Below, one piece after another: positions 52,209 through 64,000 of a stretch of DNA of 64,000 nt. Within the stretch, counting starts at the first letter, position 1. Every line of letters begins with the position of its first letter. Origin of the DNA: Staphylococcus warneri (GTDB taxonomy: Bacteria > Bacillota > Bacilli > Staphylococcales > Staphylococcaceae); contig NZ_LR134269.1 of the NCBI RefSeq assembly GCF_900636385.1, positions 1,426,001 through 1,490,000 of the forward strand. Direction: 5' to 3'. The notes beneath the pieces are model-generated. The model was given only the letters and a program-made list of their open reading frames with translations, was not told the origin of the DNA and ran no database searches. The position numbers were made by a program, and so were the translations under genes.

Positions 52209-53160
52209 GTTCAGTACTCCTTTTATTTATTTGGGGTGTAATCTCATCTAACATCATTTGAAGTGACATATTTTCTCTATCTAACCAGTGAACGTTCATT
52301 TTATTCTTAAACCAAGTCAATTGACGTTTCGCGTACTTTCGCGAATTCTGTTTTAACTTATCAATAGCTGACTGTAAATCCATATTCCCTTTTACAACAG
52401 GTATTAATTCTTTATACCCAATTGCTTGCATACTTTGACTTGACTCATAGCCTTGTTCAACTAAGTGTTGCACTTCATTAAATAATCCGTGGCTCAACAT
52501 AATATCAACACGTTTATTTATTTTTTCATATAATGTTTCACGCGACATTTCAATCCCTACTAATAATGTATCATAATTTTCAGTGAATTGTTGAACTTTC
52601 TTGCGATAACTTAAAAGTTTTTTTGTTTTTAAATAATATTCTATCGCTCTCAATACTCTTTTTCTGTTATTAGGGTGTATATTGTCAGCTGATTCAGGAT
52701 CAAATGAATTAAGATATTCATGTAATTCATTATTATTTAAATTCGCCAATTCATTTAATTTAGATTTAACCTCTTTCATTTTCTCTTCTGAAACGGTTTC
52801 ATCTTCAAATTGATAATTATAAAGTAAAGATTGAATATATAATCCAGTTCCACCAGCAACAATCGGTGTCTTACCTCTTTGAATAATATCATTGATACAC
52901 TTTTCTGCTCGTTGTTTGAAATCATAAGCAGAAAATGTGTCATCAGGATTCAATATATCAATCATATGATGGGGAATACCGTCCATTTCTTCTTTTATAA
53001 CTTTAGCAGTACCAATATCCATTTGTTTATATACTTGCATAGAGTCGCCACTAATAATTTCTCCATTACATCGTTTTGCTAATTCTATGCTTAATTCTGT
53101 TTTTCCAGACGCCGTTGGTCCTACAATTACAACTAGAAATGGCTTATCTGTATTACTCAT
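52162..53160 (-). CDS. miaA: tRNA dimethylallyltransferase MiaA
   Basis: Adds an isopentenyl group to A37 of tRNAs reading UNN codons. P-loop GPTASGKT at residues 14-21, DSMQVYK, GGTGLYIQSL and HPNNRKRVLRAIE, then KRQLTWFKN near the end, are all family motifs. The ATG at 53160 lies one base after the preceding stop. The C-terminus runs about 20 residues beyond the expected end (QINKRSTEHDCKRKHP...), overlapping hfq; one extra A near 52223 would end it at QIK as in S. aureus. Start is weakly supported by GTGAG. Confidence 0.93.
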   Translation of the reverse strand: MSNTDKPFLVVIVGPTASGKTELSIELAKRCNGEIISGDSMQVYKQMDIGTAKVIKEEMDGIPHHMIDILNPDDTFSAYDFKQRAEKCINDIIQRGKTPIVAGGTGLYIQSLLYNYQFEDETVSEEKMKEVKSKLNELANLNNNELHEYLNSFDPESADNIHPNNRKRVLRAIEYYLKTKKLLSYRKKVQQFTENYDTLLVGIEMSRETLYEKINKRVDIMLSHGLFNEVQHLVEQGYESSQSMQAIGYKELIPVVKGNMDLQSAIDKLKQNSRKYAKRQLTWFKNKMNVHWLDRENMSLQMMLDEITPQINKRSTEHDCKRKHPRSSTREL

Positions 53161-53161
53161 C

Positions 53162-54097
53162 TTATTCACTCACTTTATTTTTCTTTAATATTTGCTTTTT
53201 AATCCATTCAAACATATGTTGCCAAGTTGTTAAATAATCATCTTCAAATAATATTTCATGGCGTTTATTTTTATATAATTGCACAGTTATGTGTTTGATT
53301 CCTGCTTTTTTATAAATCTTACCTAGTTTTTTAACACCTTTACCATATTCTCCAAAGGGATCATCTTTGCCTGAAATTAATAGTATAGGTAGATTGTGAT
53401 TCATCTGCTTTAATGATTTAACATTGGCAGTGTCCATCATATATTTAACTGTTTGATAAATCAGTTGGTTAGATACTCTGAATCCACAATATTCATCATC
53501 GATAAATTTGTTCACTTCTTCTCTTTTGGTAGATAGCCAGTCACTTTCTGTTTGAGGTTGATCAATCTTTTTAGTAAATGATTTATTCATTAATTGGTTA
53601 ACCCATTTAACTCGACGTCTTTTACCTAAAATAATAGTGATTAATTTCAATAAAACCATAGTGGGTATGCCTTTCCATTTAGGAAACATACCTGTGCCTG
53701 TTAATATGAGACCATTTGCAAATTGAGGGTATTGTTTTACAAATAGTCTTGCAATGATTGACCCCATTGAATGACCTAACACAATATAAGGTAGTTCAAA
53801 ATGGCTATCATAAATGGTTTCTACTATTTCGTATGCATCGTCAACAACCTGTGTCATATCATTGAAGTGGCCTCTTTCATTTTCATCTATATTTTTACCG
53901 TGACCTCTATGATTATGTCTGAGCACATCATATCCTTGTAAATTTAATGCTTTAACTAACTCATTATATCGATCCATATGTTCAGCCATACCATGAAAAA
54001 GATGGACAATACCAATCGTTTCATTATTAGCTTTATCTATTTTCACTTCAATCATTGTTCCATCTTTGACTGTAATGTTGAATTGACTTTGACTCAC
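53162..54097 (-). CDS. Lysophospholipase-like alpha/beta hydrolase
   Basis: Soluble serine hydrolase of 311 residues, the monoacylglycerol lipase/lysophospholipase branch. Oxyanion region HLFHGMAEHMDRYNE, nucleophile elbow GHSMGS with catalytic Ser, acid in LLISGKDDPFGE and catalytic His in YKNKRHEIL. GTG at 54097 is seven bases from GGGGG; a longer ATG frame begins ten codons earlier, right over this site. Located between glpD and miaA, as in S. aureus. Substrate unknown. Confidence 0.88.
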   Translation of the reverse strand: MSQSQFNITVKDGTMIEVKIDKANNETIGIVHLFHGMAEHMDRYNELVKALNLQGYDVLRHNHRGHGKNIDENERGHFNDMTQVVDDAYEIVETIYDSHFELPYIVLGHSMGSIIARLFVKQYPQFANGLILTGTGMFPKWKGIPTMVLLKLITIILGKRRRVKWVNQLMNKSFTKKIDQPQTESDWLSTKREEVNKFIDDEYCGFRVSNQLIYQTVKYMMDTANVKSLKQMNHNLPILLISGKDDPFGEYGKGVKKLGKIYKKAGIKHITVQLYKNKRHEILFEDDYLTTWQHMFEWIKKQILKKNKVSE

Positions 54098-54278
54098 GCA
54101 TATACCCCCAAAACTTCTTATCTTCATTAATCATGTTTATTAATATAAACATACATATTATATTCAATATACCTTTTGATAACATCGGAATCAAATTGTA
54201 TGCATATTGAGTTAACAATTCACATTCAGATATATTTTTTGGCTCATAAGCATGTATGACAAATATAACATTTCATAT

Positions 54279-54325
54279 AAAAAAAACTACTAACATTGAG
54301 ATAAAAAACTCAATGTTAGTAGTTT
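54279..54325 (-). terminator. Terminator of glpD
   Basis: Perfect 17-bp stem AAACTACTAACATTGAG / CTCAATGTTAGTAGTTT, followed on the minus strand by a T run, 15 bp after the glpD stop. Confidence 0.85.
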
Positions 54326-54339
54326 AAAATTAATTTTAA

Positions 54340-56013
54340 TTATTCTTTAACTGCTGGTTGGTTGTTACCAGATTGTGCTTCATCAATCGCTTTATTCACT
54401 TCATCAGTATAAGCTTGTTTTTGACCTTCACTATATTGAAGCATATCTGCTAATACATCGATAACTGCATCTTTATATTGTAATACATCATCAATATTGA
54501 AGTATAATTTACCTGATCTACGTACAAGGAAGTCAGTTGGTTTAAATACCATTTCTTGTTGGATACCATAAATTAATTCTACATAGATTTCTAATGGTAA
54601 TTTACTAGTATGGTATTGCGCAGTTTGAGCAATGTTGAATAAATCATCAACATTTGAACCGTATTTACTTGCTAAACGGTATGCTACATCTTCATCAATA
54701 CCAAAACCTTTAGCAGCGTCTACTTTTTGTTTAACAAAGTGGTCAAAGTTTTTACTACCACCAACGTCACCACCAGAAATTTTCAATTCTTTAGTCGCAC
54801 ATGGTTTGAATGTTAAACCATATTCTTTTTTTAGACGTTTAGCTAATAAATCAACAATTTCTAACGCCATATGACGGTATCCTGTTAATTTACCACCCGC
54901 GATTGTTAATAAGCCAGACTCGCCTTCCCATACTTCGTCTTTACGAGAGATTTCTGAAGGGTCTTTACCTTCTTCTAAAATTAATGGACGTACACCAGCC
55001 CATGTTGATTCGATGTCTTCATCTTTTACATCAACTGTTGGGAACATGTAATTAATCGCATCTATTAAATAATCTCTATCTTCTTGCGTTGTTAATGGTG
55101 TTGCTTTTTCATTATCATAGAAAGTATCTGTAGTACCTACATATGCTTTCCCTTCTCTAGGAATCGCAAAAATCATTCGACCATCTTTTTCTGTATCAAA
55201 GTAAACTGCTTGTTGTAATGGGAATTTAGATTGATCGATAACCACGTGAACACCTTTTGTCAAACGTAATTGTTTGTTATTACGTGCATAGTCACCGCTT
55301 CTTACTTCATCTACCCAAGGTCCTGATGCATTGATTACTTTTTTAGCTTTGATAGGATATGTTTCATTATCAATCATATCTACTACTTCAATACCATTTA
55401 CTTTTTTATTTGAATCGTAAGTAAAGTGTTCTGATTTTGTATAGTTAATGATTTCAGCACCTTTTTCAGCTGCTTTTTTCATCACTTCAATAGTTAATCT
55501 TGCATCATCTGTACGGTATTCAACGTAATAACCGCCACCTTTTAATCCATCTTGCTTCACTAAAGGCTCTTTATTAATTGTATCTTGTTTAGAAAGCATT
55601 TTTTTACGTTCAGATTTTTTAACACCTGCTAAACGATCATACATTGTTAAACCAATGGCAGTTGTAAATTTACCAAATGTACCACCTTTATGCATAGGTA
55701 ATAACATCCATTCTGGTGTTGTTACATGTGGACCATTTTCATAAACAATTGCACGTTCTTTACCAGTTTCAGCTACAACGCCTACTTGTAGTTGTTTTAA
55801 ATAACGTAACCCACCATGTACTAATTTTGTAGAACGTGAACTAGTCCCTTGAGCGAAGTCTTGCATTTCTACTAAAGCAACTTTCATGCCACGATTACTA
55901 GCATCTAATGCAATACCTGCACCTGTAATTCCGCCACCAATAATAACAACGTCATATTCTTCATTCTTTAAATTTCTCTTAATGTGATCCCTTTTTAGTG
56001 TTGATAAACCCAT
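54340..56013 (-). CDS. glpD: Aerobic glycerol-3-phosphate dehydrogenase
   Basis: FAD-dependent membrane-associated enzyme oxidising glycerol 3-phosphate to dihydroxyacetone phosphate, delivering electrons to menaquinone. It has 557 residues. The FAD-binding site is [19 protein letters not shown]; next come [25 protein letters not shown] and [11 protein letters not shown], then the C-terminal DUF domain. AGGAGG precedes the ATG. The leader contains a hairpin (56038-56092), a likely GlpP-controlled terminator. Confidence 0.97.
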   Translation of the reverse strand: MGLSTLKRDHIKRNLKNEEYDVVIIGGGITGAGIALDASNRGMKVALVEMQDFAQGTSSRSTKLVHGGLRYLKQLQVGVVAETGKERAIVYENGPHVTTPEWMLLPMHKGGTFGKFTTAIGLTMYDRLAGVKKSERKKMLSKQDTINKEPLVKQDGLKGGGYYVEYRTDDARLTIEVMKKAAEKGAEIINYTKSEHFTYDSNKKVNGIEVVDMIDNETYPIKAKKVINASGPWVDEVRSGDYARNNKQLRLTKGVHVVIDQSKFPLQQAVYFDTEKDGRMIFAIPREGKAYVGTTDTFYDNEKATPLTTQEDRDYLIDAINYMFPTVDVKDEDIESTWAGVRPLILEEGKDPSEISRKDEVWEGESGLLTIAGGKLTGYRHMALEIVDLLAKRLKKEYGLTFKPCATKELKISGGDVGGSKNFDHFVKQKVDAAKGFGIDEDVAYRLASKYGSNVDDLFNIAQTAQYHTSKLPLEIYVELIYGIQQEMVFKPTDFLVRRSGKLYFNIDDVLQYKDAVIDVLADMLQYSEGQKQAYTDEVNKAIDEAQSGNNQPAVKE

Positions 56014-56037
56014 AATTCAACGCCTCCTATTTAGTAT

Positions 56038-56092
56038 AAAAAAAGAGAGACTTATCCCACAATTACCATTTAATTGTACGAATAAATCTCTC
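56038..56092 (-). promoter_or_regulatory. Leader terminator of glpD (GlpP antitermination site candidate)
   Basis: Stem GAGAGA / TCTCTC with further pairing ACAATT / AATTGT, followed on the minus strand by seven T, 25 bp upstream of the glpD ATG. It lies in the 170-bp glpK-glpD gap. Known: Bacillus GlpP with glycerol 3-phosphate prevents termination in the glpD leader. Also possible as a plain glpK terminator. Confidence 0.65.
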
Positions 56093-56185
56093 ATTTCTCG
56101 ATTTCCTTATTAACTTGTTTCAAGTATAACATAAATAAGAAAATCTAGTCTATCTCATGCTTACAATTTATTAATTTGCCAAAGA

Positions 56186-57730
<1,545 letters not shown>

Positions 57731-57828
57731 TTAATGATAATTACTTATATCATATATCAACACATCATGTTAATTTATATGCAATTTTTTAATATCACAT
57801 GCTAAAAATAAGATATTTCTTATCTTGA

Positions 57829-58647
57829 TTAATAGATTGATTCAATATCGTTACTTTTAGAAGTTCTATTTAAAACCACACCTAATACTAATGTAATGAT
57901 AACTAAAATAATACCAACTACACAACTTACATTAAATGTTTGTTTATAAAATACTTCATAAATGACTGCACCTAACATACCACCAGAGATTGGACCTAAA
58001 ACAGGTACAATAGCATATGACCAGTTTGAACCACCTTTACCAGCAATCGGTAAAATGGCATGTGCGATACGTGGACCTAAGTCACGAGCAGGGTTGATTG
58101 CATAACCTGTTGTACCACCTAAACTTAACCCGATTGCAATAATTAAAGCACCAACAATTAATGGATTTAAACCATCGGCGATTTTATTTACACCGATGAA
58201 TAAAATACCTAATGTTAAAGCTGTTGTACCAATAATCTCACTTAAAAAGTTTGCGAAATAATTTTTAATTGCAGGGGCTGTTGAGAACACGCCTAATTTT
58301 GTTGCTTGATCTTCTGTTGCTTTCCAATGTGGTAAATACATTAACCATACTAGAGCACCACCTACGATACCTCCAAGCATTTGGCAAACGATGTATCCTG
58401 GAACTTGTGCCCAACTAAATCCACCATCCATTGCTAACGCGATAGTAACTGCTGGATTTAAATGTGCACCTGAAAATTTACCAACTGCAAATGCACCCAT
58501 TGCAACGGCTAAACCCCATCCTGTAGCGATAACAATCCAGTCAGCGTTATTACCAGCACTACGTTTTAAATTAACGTTAGCACAAACGCCGCCACCAAAA
58601 AGTATAAGGATGGCCGTACCTAAAAACTCTGCTAAATAAGCATTCAT
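57829..58647 (-). CDS. glpF: Glycerol uptake facilitator (aquaglyceroporin) GlpF
   Basis: Six-helix channel of the MIP family, 272 residues, passing glycerol. Two NPA half-helices are seen: SGAHLNPAVTIAL and YAINPARDLGPRI. The glycerol-specific Asp-containing motif at the second loop (NPARDLGPR) is present. GGGAGG precedes the ATG. A leader hairpin at 58673-58712 and a promoter with a perfect cre lie upstream; glpP is transcribed separately and ends in its own terminator. Confidence 0.97.
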   Translation of the reverse strand: MNAYLAEFLGTAILILFGGGVCANVNLKRSAGNNADWIVIATGWGLAVAMGAFAVGKFSGAHLNPAVTIALAMDGGFSWAQVPGYIVCQMLGGIVGGALVWLMYLPHWKATEDQATKLGVFSTAPAIKNYFANFLSEIIGTTALTLGILFIGVNKIADGLNPLIVGALIIAIGLSLGGTTGYAINPARDLGPRIAHAILPIAGKGGSNWSYAIVPVLGPISGGMLGAVIYEVFYKQTFNVSCVVGIILVIITLVLGVVLNRTSKSNDIESIY

Positions 58648-58672
58648 ATAACTATTCCTCCCAAAATAGATA

Positions 58673-58712
58673 GGGAGACCCCTACAACGTTATAAAGCTG
58701 CAGAAATCTCCC
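58673..58712 (-). promoter_or_regulatory. Leader hairpin of glpF (GlpP antitermination site candidate)
   Basis: Minus-strand stem GGGGAGA / TCTCCC with an inner CTGCA / TGTAG pairing and a loop of about 11 bases, roughly 25-65 bp upstream of the glpF ATG. The T-rich run after it is short. Consistent with the GlpP-controlled leaders of glpFK in Bacillus. Confidence 0.55.
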
Positions 58713-58751
58713 CTTCTCTGTTCTAATATTAACTTTTAATAACTTGGTTAT

Positions 58752-58781
58752 ATATTACAGTTATGTTGTAAGCGTTGTCAA
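58752..58781 (-). promoter_or_regulatory. glpFK promoter
   Basis: On the minus strand TTGACA (58776-58781), 18-bp spacer, TAATAT (58752-58757). A cre site overlaps the -35 box. Confidence 0.7.
58767..58780. promoter_or_regulatory. cre site (CcpA) in the glpFK promoter
   Basis: TGTAAGCGTTGTCA (reverse TGACAACGCTTACA) satisfies TGWNANCGNTNWCA in both orientations. Overlap with the -35 box implies repression by glucose. Confidence 0.85.
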
Positions 58782-58850
58782 TATTTTTGTTATAAATTTG
58801 TCAAAATTATTTCATTTCAATCCTCATTACTCAACTCATTTTTGATATAT

Positions 58851-58890
58851 AAAAAGGAATCAGCGACTCATAAGTTCGACTGATTCCTTT
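58851..58890 (-). terminator. Terminator of glpP
   Basis: Stem AAAGGAATCAG / CTGATTCCTTT with a loop of about 16 bases and a T run on the minus strand, just after the glpP stop. Confidence 0.8.
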
Positions 58891-58916
58891 ACATAATAAA
58901 AGTTGCTATTTCATTG

Positions 58917-59450
58917 TTACCATAATTTTTGATTACTTGTTGTAATATATTCTGCACCATTATTAATGGCCTCTTCTACTTCAGATACTTCACTAATCAA
59001 TCCACCTGCAATTACAGATGTATTTGTCTCTTCTTGAATACATCTTACTGCCTTATGTGCGATGCCTGGTAGAACTTCAACGAAATCTGGTTGTACCTTT
59101 TGTATTAATTCAATACTTCGGCTCAAAGCTTGACTATCAATAATAAACACTCTAAAGATAGTTAAAGTATTTAGTGACTTTGCTTTTTTAATCACTTTAG
59201 TCTTAGTTGAAACAATGCCTTTAGGTTTATACTGTTGAATAATATATTCACAAGAATATTCGTCATGACTTAAACCTTTGATCAAATCAATATGGATATA
59301 ACATTCAATACCTTTATTTTTTAACAGATCTAATATACTTTTAAGATGACCGATATGCATATCCAACAGTACACATGATTTATATTCGGTTTTAATTAGC
59401 TTATCTAAGTCTTTCATATTTCTAATTGCTGGGAGTATATTTTCTTTCAA
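58917..59450 (-). CDS. glpP: Glycerol uptake operon antiterminator GlpP
   Basis: RNA-binding antiterminator, 177 residues, that needs glycerol 3-phosphate and acts on glp leaders. Recognisable are LLDMHIGHLKSILDLLKNK, the PKGIVSTKTKVIKKAK strand and the Walker-like VEVLPGIAHKAVRCIQEET and GGLISEVSEVEEAI near the end (a TIM-like fold). TTG start at 59450 lies seven bases after GAGAGGAG. It starts 14 bp after mutL, so it could be read from the mut operon. Confidence 0.93.
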   Translation of the reverse strand: MKENILPAIRNMKDLDKLIKTEYKSCVLLDMHIGHLKSILDLLKNKGIECYIHIDLIKGLSHDEYSCEYIIQQYKPKGIVSTKTKVIKKAKSLNTLTIFRVFIIDSQALSRSIELIQKVQPDFVEVLPGIAHKAVRCIQEETNTSVIAGGLISEVSEVEEAINNGAEYITTSNQKLW

Positions 59451-59464
59451 ATGATTGCTCCTCT

Positions 59465-61414
59465 CTACATTACACGTTTAAATAATTTTTCTAATTCGTA
59501 ATTCGAAAAGTTAATGATAATGGGTCTTCCGTGCGGGCATGTAAATGGATCTTCCATTTCACGCAATTGATCAATTAAATCTGCCATCTCATTATTTTTA
59601 AGATAATGATTAGCTTTAATCGACTTTTTACAAGACATCATTATTGCTGCATCTTCACGCATTTTTTTCACATCAATTTTTTTATTTTCTAATACGAGTT
59701 CTATCATATCTTTGATGATTTCTTCCGCTTCTGCTTTTGGAAACCAAACTGGATAACTATTAACAATATAATCATGTCCTCCGAAATGTTCAAGGTGTAC
59801 GCCAACTCTGTCTAATTCCTCTTGATACTGATCGATAATGAATTGTTCATCTTTTGAGAAATGAAATGTCATTGGAATTAACAAGTTTTGAACTTCATTT
59901 GTTACTTCGCCAATTTTTTCTCTAAAATATTCGTATTTGATGCGTTCTTGAGCAGCGTGCTGATCAATCATAAACATGCCATTTTCATTTTGAGCAATGA
60001 TATATGTGCCATGAACTTGTCCGACAACTTCCATATATGGTACACGTCGTCGTGTTGACGCACTCACCGCCCCTTTAATGTCATTTTCATTTCGATCTTC
60101 TTCTTGTTCTAGTGTCTCATTTTGATTATCTAATTCATTTAAAATATCTTTTTGATTATTGAAGTAATGATCATTATGATTACGTTTAATATATTGAGAG
60201 TCATTAAACAAAGTACTTTCATTGTCTTCATTCACTTGTGAAATATTTTGATTATTATCTTTTTCAAATGCCGATCCACTTAATTCATCTTGTTTTTCAT
60301 CTTCAGATAAATGTGAACGATTTGGGTCTTCAATTTGTTTACGTTCAAAGTCTAACTTTTGTTGCTCAAAACTATTGAGTACTTTATTTTTCTTTGGATG
60401 AGTATCTAAATCATTTTTTGGAATAAGAATTTTATCTTTAAATGCTTCTCGTATTTTTTCTACTATCAAATCATATAGTTGTTCTTCTTTAGATAATCTC
60501 ACTTCTAGTTTAGTTGGATGCACGTTGACGTCTACTAAAATAGGATCCATTTGAATATTGATATAACAAATAGGATATCGACCAATTGTTAGTAACGTAT
60601 GATAACCTTCTACAATAGCTTTATTCAAAACGAAATTTTTAATATATCTACCATTGATAAATATAGAGATATAATGTTTATTACTTCTAGAATGTTCAGG
60701 TCTAGCTACATATCCTTCTAAATGGTAATCACTTGTATCACCTGTGATATGTACAAGATCTTTTGCCACTTTCATACCATAAATTTCTGCCATTACTTCA
60801 TTTGTTTTCCCAGAACCATTCGTTTTGAGTAGTGTCTTGCCATCAGAAACAAGAGATATCCTTATATCTGGGTGACTCATTGCCATGCGATTTACAATAT
60901 CAGTTATTTTCCCTAGTTCTGTATACAGACTTTTAATATATTTTAATCTGGCCGGTGTGTTATAAAATAATGATTCTACAAGGATATCCGTACCTTTTTT
61001 CGCTTTAGCTGGTTTTTGGTTAATAATTTCACCATTCTCAGCATATATTTCATGTCCATTTTCATTATCTGTACAGGTACGTAACGTTACTTTCGATACT
61101 GAAGAGATACTGGCTAATGCTTCACCACGAAAACCTAATGTTCTAATATGAAATAAATCATCATCTGCATCTAATTTACTTGTCGCGTGACGATGAAATA
61201 CCAAACTTAAATCATCAGCTTCTATTCCTGTACCATTGTCTACTACGCGTATCGATGCAACACCAGATTGTTCTACTTCAATATTTATTTCAGTTGATTG
61301 GGCATCAATGGCATTTTCCAGTAATTCTTTAACAACCGAACTAGGTCTTTCGACTACTTCGCCAGCTGCAATTTTATTAGCTAAGGAGGTTTGTAGTTCT
61401 TTAATTTTTCCCAT
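59465..61414 (-). CDS. mutL: DNA mismatch repair protein MutL
   Basis: Mismatch-repair ATPase and nicking endonuclease, 649 residues. GHKL motifs: [34 protein letters not shown] and [16 protein letters not shown] flexible acidic linker (about 350-450) precedes the C-terminal domain with the endonuclease motif [14 protein letters not shown] and metal-binding SCKKSIKAN and CPHGRP. GAGGTG precedes the ATG; mutS ends 11 bp upstream, so they form mutSL with glpP behind. Confidence 0.97.
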   Translation of the reverse strand: MGKIKELQTSLANKIAAGEVVERPSSVVKELLENAIDAQSTEINIEVEQSGVASIRVVDNGTGIEADDLSLVFHRHATSKLDADDDLFHIRTLGFRGEALASISSVSKVTLRTCTDNENGHEIYAENGEIINQKPAKAKKGTDILVESLFYNTPARLKYIKSLYTELGKITDIVNRMAMSHPDIRISLVSDGKTLLKTNGSGKTNEVMAEIYGMKVAKDLVHITGDTSDYHLEGYVARPEHSRSNKHYISIFINGRYIKNFVLNKAIVEGYHTLLTIGRYPICYINIQMDPILVDVNVHPTKLEVRLSKEEQLYDLIVEKIREAFKDKILIPKNDLDTHPKKNKVLNSFEQQKLDFERKQIEDPNRSHLSEDEKQDELSGSAFEKDNNQNISQVNEDNESTLFNDSQYIKRNHNDHYFNNQKDILNELDNQNETLEQEEDRNENDIKGAVSASTRRRVPYMEVVGQVHGTYIIAQNENGMFMIDQHAAQERIKYEYFREKIGEVTNEVQNLLIPMTFHFSKDEQFIIDQYQEELDRVGVHLEHFGGHDYIVNSYPVWFPKAEAEEIIKDMIELVLENKKIDVKKMREDAAIMMSCKKSIKANHYLKNNEMADLIDQLREMEDPFTCPHGRPIIINFSNYELEKLFKRVM

Positions 61415-61425
61415 TTACAACACCT

Positions 61426-64000
61426 CTATTTTAATTGATTTTGTAATTCACTTAATTTTACCAATGCTTCAATTGGTGTCATATTTGATAAGTTTAATGA
61501 CTTAATGTGTGCTTCAACCTCACTTTGTTGAGGTTCCGATTCAAATAAGTTAAATGACGCTTGTTCGAATGGCGTTTCTTTCTCTTCATACTTGTTTTGA
61601 TGTGCCTTTTTATTAGGTGCCTTAGCTTCTTCAATTTGATATGATTCAGATTGAACAATCTGAGGTTCAGGACTATCAGATTTTTGTTCAAAATCATTCA
61701 AAATAACTTGCGCTCTTTGAATGACTTCATCAGGTAAATCTGCAAGTTTTGCTACTTGAATACCATAACTATCATCCACCGCACCATCTTTAACTTTGTG
61801 TAAGAAGATAAGCTCTCCTTTATATTCATTAGCAGCAACGTGTACATTTTTTAAACATGGTAATAGTTGATCTAATGTCGTAAGTTCATGATAGTGTGTT
61901 GAGAATAGCGTTTTAGCATGTGATGTTTGTGCGACATACTCTATCATCGCTTGTGCCAACGCTAAACCATCATACGTTGATGTTCCTCTTCCTATCTCAT
62001 CAAAAATAATCAAACTATCCTCAGTAGCATAGGTTAATGCTTTTTGAGCCTCTAGCATTTCTACCATAAATGTACTTTTACCTGAAACTAAATCGTCTGC
62101 AGCACCAATACGAGTGAAAATCTGATCAAATATTGGTAATGTCGCAGATTCACAAGGTACATAAGCACCCATTTGAGCCATTATACTAATAATTGCAATT
62201 TGTCTCATATAAGTCGATTTACCAGACATATTAGGGCCCGTTATCAGATAAATAAATGTATCATTATCTAACGCACAATCATTAGGTACGTAATCATTAT
62301 AATCCATGACACGTTCAACAACTGGATGTCTAGAATTTTCTAATTTTAATGTTTTATCATCACTAAAATGTGGTCGAACATAATTATATTTTTGAGCTAT
62401 TTCGGCGAAACTTTGTAAACAATCTAGTTCCGATATGATTTTAGCCTGTTTTTGAAGTCTCTCAGTATATTCTTTAATATGTTCTCTTAATTTGACAAAT
62501 AATTGATATTCTAACTCTATTGCTTTATCTTCAGCACCTAATATAATATCTTCTTTTTCTTTTAACTCATCTGTTATAAAGCGCTCAGCATTAGATAATG
62601 TTTGTTTACGATTATATCCAAACTGTGCTGGTTCAAAGCCTTGCAAGTTAGCACGAGTAATCTCGATAAAGTAACCAAATACTTTATTAAAGCTTATTTT
62701 CAGAGATTTAATACCAGTACGTTCTCTTTCTTTCGCTTGTAATTCAGCGAGCCAAGATTTACCGTTACGTGATGCTTCTAAATATTCATCTAATTGTTGA
62801 TTAAATCCGGATTTAAATAGGCCACCATCTTTGACTGAAATAGGTGGTTCTTCAACCAAGCTATTTTCTAAAACTTCGAGTAAGTCATCAAGCGGTTCGA
62901 GTGCATCAAATTGAGTAATCTTATCACTATCTAATTGACTTAATAAATGCTTTATATTAGGTATTTCACTAATTGAATGTTTAAGTTGAATTAAATCACG
63001 TGCGTTTACATTTCCATAACTTACACGACCTACTAGTCTTTCTATGTCATACACTTGATTTAAATAGTTTCTCAACGTATCTCGTTCGATAAAATGATTA
63101 ATAAACTCATCAACGATATTTAATCGTTCTTCAATTTGTTGTTTATATATTAACGGACGGTCTATCCACTGTTTTAGTCGTCTTGCACCCATCGGCGTCT
63201 TCGTTTCATCCATCAACCATAAAAGCGTGCCTTTTTTAGATTTTAATCTAATGCTTTCAGTTAATTCTAAATTTCTTTTGGCATAGAAATCCATCTTCAT
63301 AAAATCAATTGCAGCATATTGTTGTACATCTTCCAAGTGTGATAAATCTCTTTTTTGTGTATGTTGTATATAATCTAACAATAATTGCGTTGATTGTTGC
63401 ATGTGCTGATGTTCAATGTTATTCACTTCAAAATATTGACTTGAAATCTCATCTCGAACTGTAATGGTTTCTGTAATCATATTAATTTGTCGTTGCATAT
63501 TTTCAGATAAAGGTTCACAAATGACTATTTCATTAGGATTGATAGTCGTGATTTCATTTAATAATGTAGCTTCATCTTCAAAATGTGTGGTTTTTAATTC
63601 ACCTGTTGAAATATCACAATAACTTAATGCATATTCTTGTGGCGTTTGAATAAAACTCAAGATATAGTTATTTTGCTTTTCATCCACGCCGCCTTGATCC
63701 ATAACTGTCCCTGGCGTTACGATTCGAACAACTTCTCTTTTAACCATACCTTTAGTTTGTTTTGGGTCTTCCATCTGTTCGCAAATCGCTACTTTATACC
63801 CGTTATTAATTAGCGTCTCTATATAACTATCTGCTGAGTGATAGGGAACGCCACACATAGGTATAGGATTATCTTTTTTGGCATCTCTTTTTGTTAAAGT
63901 AATTTCTAATACTCTTGATGCTTCTTTAGCATCGTCGAAGAACATTTCATAAAAGTCTCCAAGTCTAAAGAATAACAAGCAGTCATCATATTCTGATTTG
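61426..64000 (-). CDS. mutS: DNA mismatch repair protein MutS, partial
   Basis: Mismatch-recognition ATPase. The 5' end lies outside the window: the reading frame is open through the right edge, which adds KSEYDDCL upstream of [12 protein letters not shown] (Phe and Glu of the mismatch-binding wedge). Later motifs: [13 protein letters not shown] (Walker A), [15 protein letters not shown] (Walker B/D loop), FSTHYHELT. About 858 codons are visible, about 20 short of complete. The C-terminal end [18 protein letters not shown] is intact. Confidence 0.97.
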   Translation of the reverse strand, partial: KSEYDDCLLFFRLGDFYEMFFDDAKEASRVLEITLTKRDAKKDNPIPMCGVPYHSADSYIETLINNGYKVAICEQMEDPKQTKGMVKREVVRIVTPGTVMDQGGVDEKQNNYILSFIQTPQEYALSYCDISTGELKTTHFEDEATLLNEITTINPNEIVICEPLSENMQRQINMITETITVRDEISSQYFEVNNIEHQHMQQSTQLLLDYIQHTQKRDLSHLEDVQQYAAIDFMKMDFYAKRNLELTESIRLKSKKGTLLWLMDETKTPMGARRLKQWIDRPLIYKQQIEERLNIVDEFINHFIERDTLRNYLNQVYDIERLVGRVSYGNVNARDLIQLKHSISEIPNIKHLLSQLDSDKITQFDALEPLDDLLEVLENSLVEEPPISVKDGGLFKSGFNQQLDEYLEASRNGKSWLAELQAKERERTGIKSLKISFNKVFGYFIEITRANLQGFEPAQFGYNRKQTLSNAERFITDELKEKEDIILGAEDKAIELEYQLFVKLREHIKEYTERLQKQAKIISELDCLQSFAEIAQKYNYVRPHFSDDKTLKLENSRHPVVERVMDYNDYVPNDCALDNDTFIYLITGPNMSGKSTYMRQIAIISIMAQMGAYVPCESATLPIFDQIFTRIGAADDLVSGKSTFMVEMLEAQKALTYATEDSLIIFDEIGRGTSTYDGLALAQAMIEYVAQTSHAKTLFSTHYHELTTLDQLLPCLKNVHVAANEYKGELIFLHKVKDGAVDDSYGIQVAKLADLPDEVIQRAQVILNDFEQKSDSPEPQIVQSESYQIEEAKAPNKKAHQNKYEEKETPFEQASFNLFESEPQQSEVEAHIKSLNLSNMTPIEALVKLSELQNQLK

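Overview
The window is a stretch of low-GC Staphylococcus core chromosome. Gene content and order (alsT-parC-parE, plsY, acnA, opuD2, mscL, sbcC-sbcD, tkt, sosA/lexA, guaC, rpsN2, rpmG, katA, permease, thrB-thrC-hom/aspartokinase, nuc2, a two-component/ABC operon, cls, threonine aldolase, glnA-glnR, ynbB, hflX, gpx, hfq, miaA, glpD-glpK-glpF-glpP, mutL-mutS) follow the layout I remember from S. aureus. ParC has Asp rather than Glu at position 84 and many proteins diverge moderately from S. aureus, which suggests a coagulase-negative species; I cannot name it from sequence alone.

Layout. 1-12.6 kb: a partial amino-acid carrier, topoisomerase IV, PlsY, an Fe-S-family protein, a thioesterase, aconitase, a betaine transporter and MscL. 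12.6-25 kb: DNA repair and SOS genes (sbcDC, lexA/sosA), transketolase, GMP reductase and ribosomal proteins S14 (zinc-free form) and L33. 25-35 kb: catalase, an amino-acid permease and the aspartate-to-threonine pathway. 35-43 kb: a NERD-like membrane protein, membrane-anchored nuclease, a NarL-type two-component system with an ABC exporter, and cardiolipin synthase. 43-46.5 kb: threonine aldolase and a small degraded phage head-gene remnant. 46.5-64 kb: nitrogen control (glnRA), RNA and translation factors (hflX, hfq, miaA), glycerol metabolism and mismatch repair; mutS runs off the right edge.

Regulation is legible. LexA boxes sit before parEC and sbcDC, and three lie between sosA and lexA. 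A near-perfect Zur box precedes rpsN2, a PerR box precedes katA, a CodY-like box precedes the permease, a GlnR box precedes glnRA, and a perfect cre overlaps the glpF promoter. The glpF and glpD leaders carry hairpins suited to GlpP antitermination. An 18-bp palindrome precedes the two-component/ABC operon.

The most unusual signal is a set of single-base indels. The hom-thrC-thrB operon carries seven in about 2.1 kb (hom 3, thrC 2, thrB a compensating pair), sbcC has one in a 7-base homopolymer, and the histidine kinase one. Either the threonine pathway and two other genes are decaying in this strain, or the assembly has poor patches; raw reads would decide. No CRISPR array, tRNA, rRNA, insertion sequence or complete new defence system was seen.
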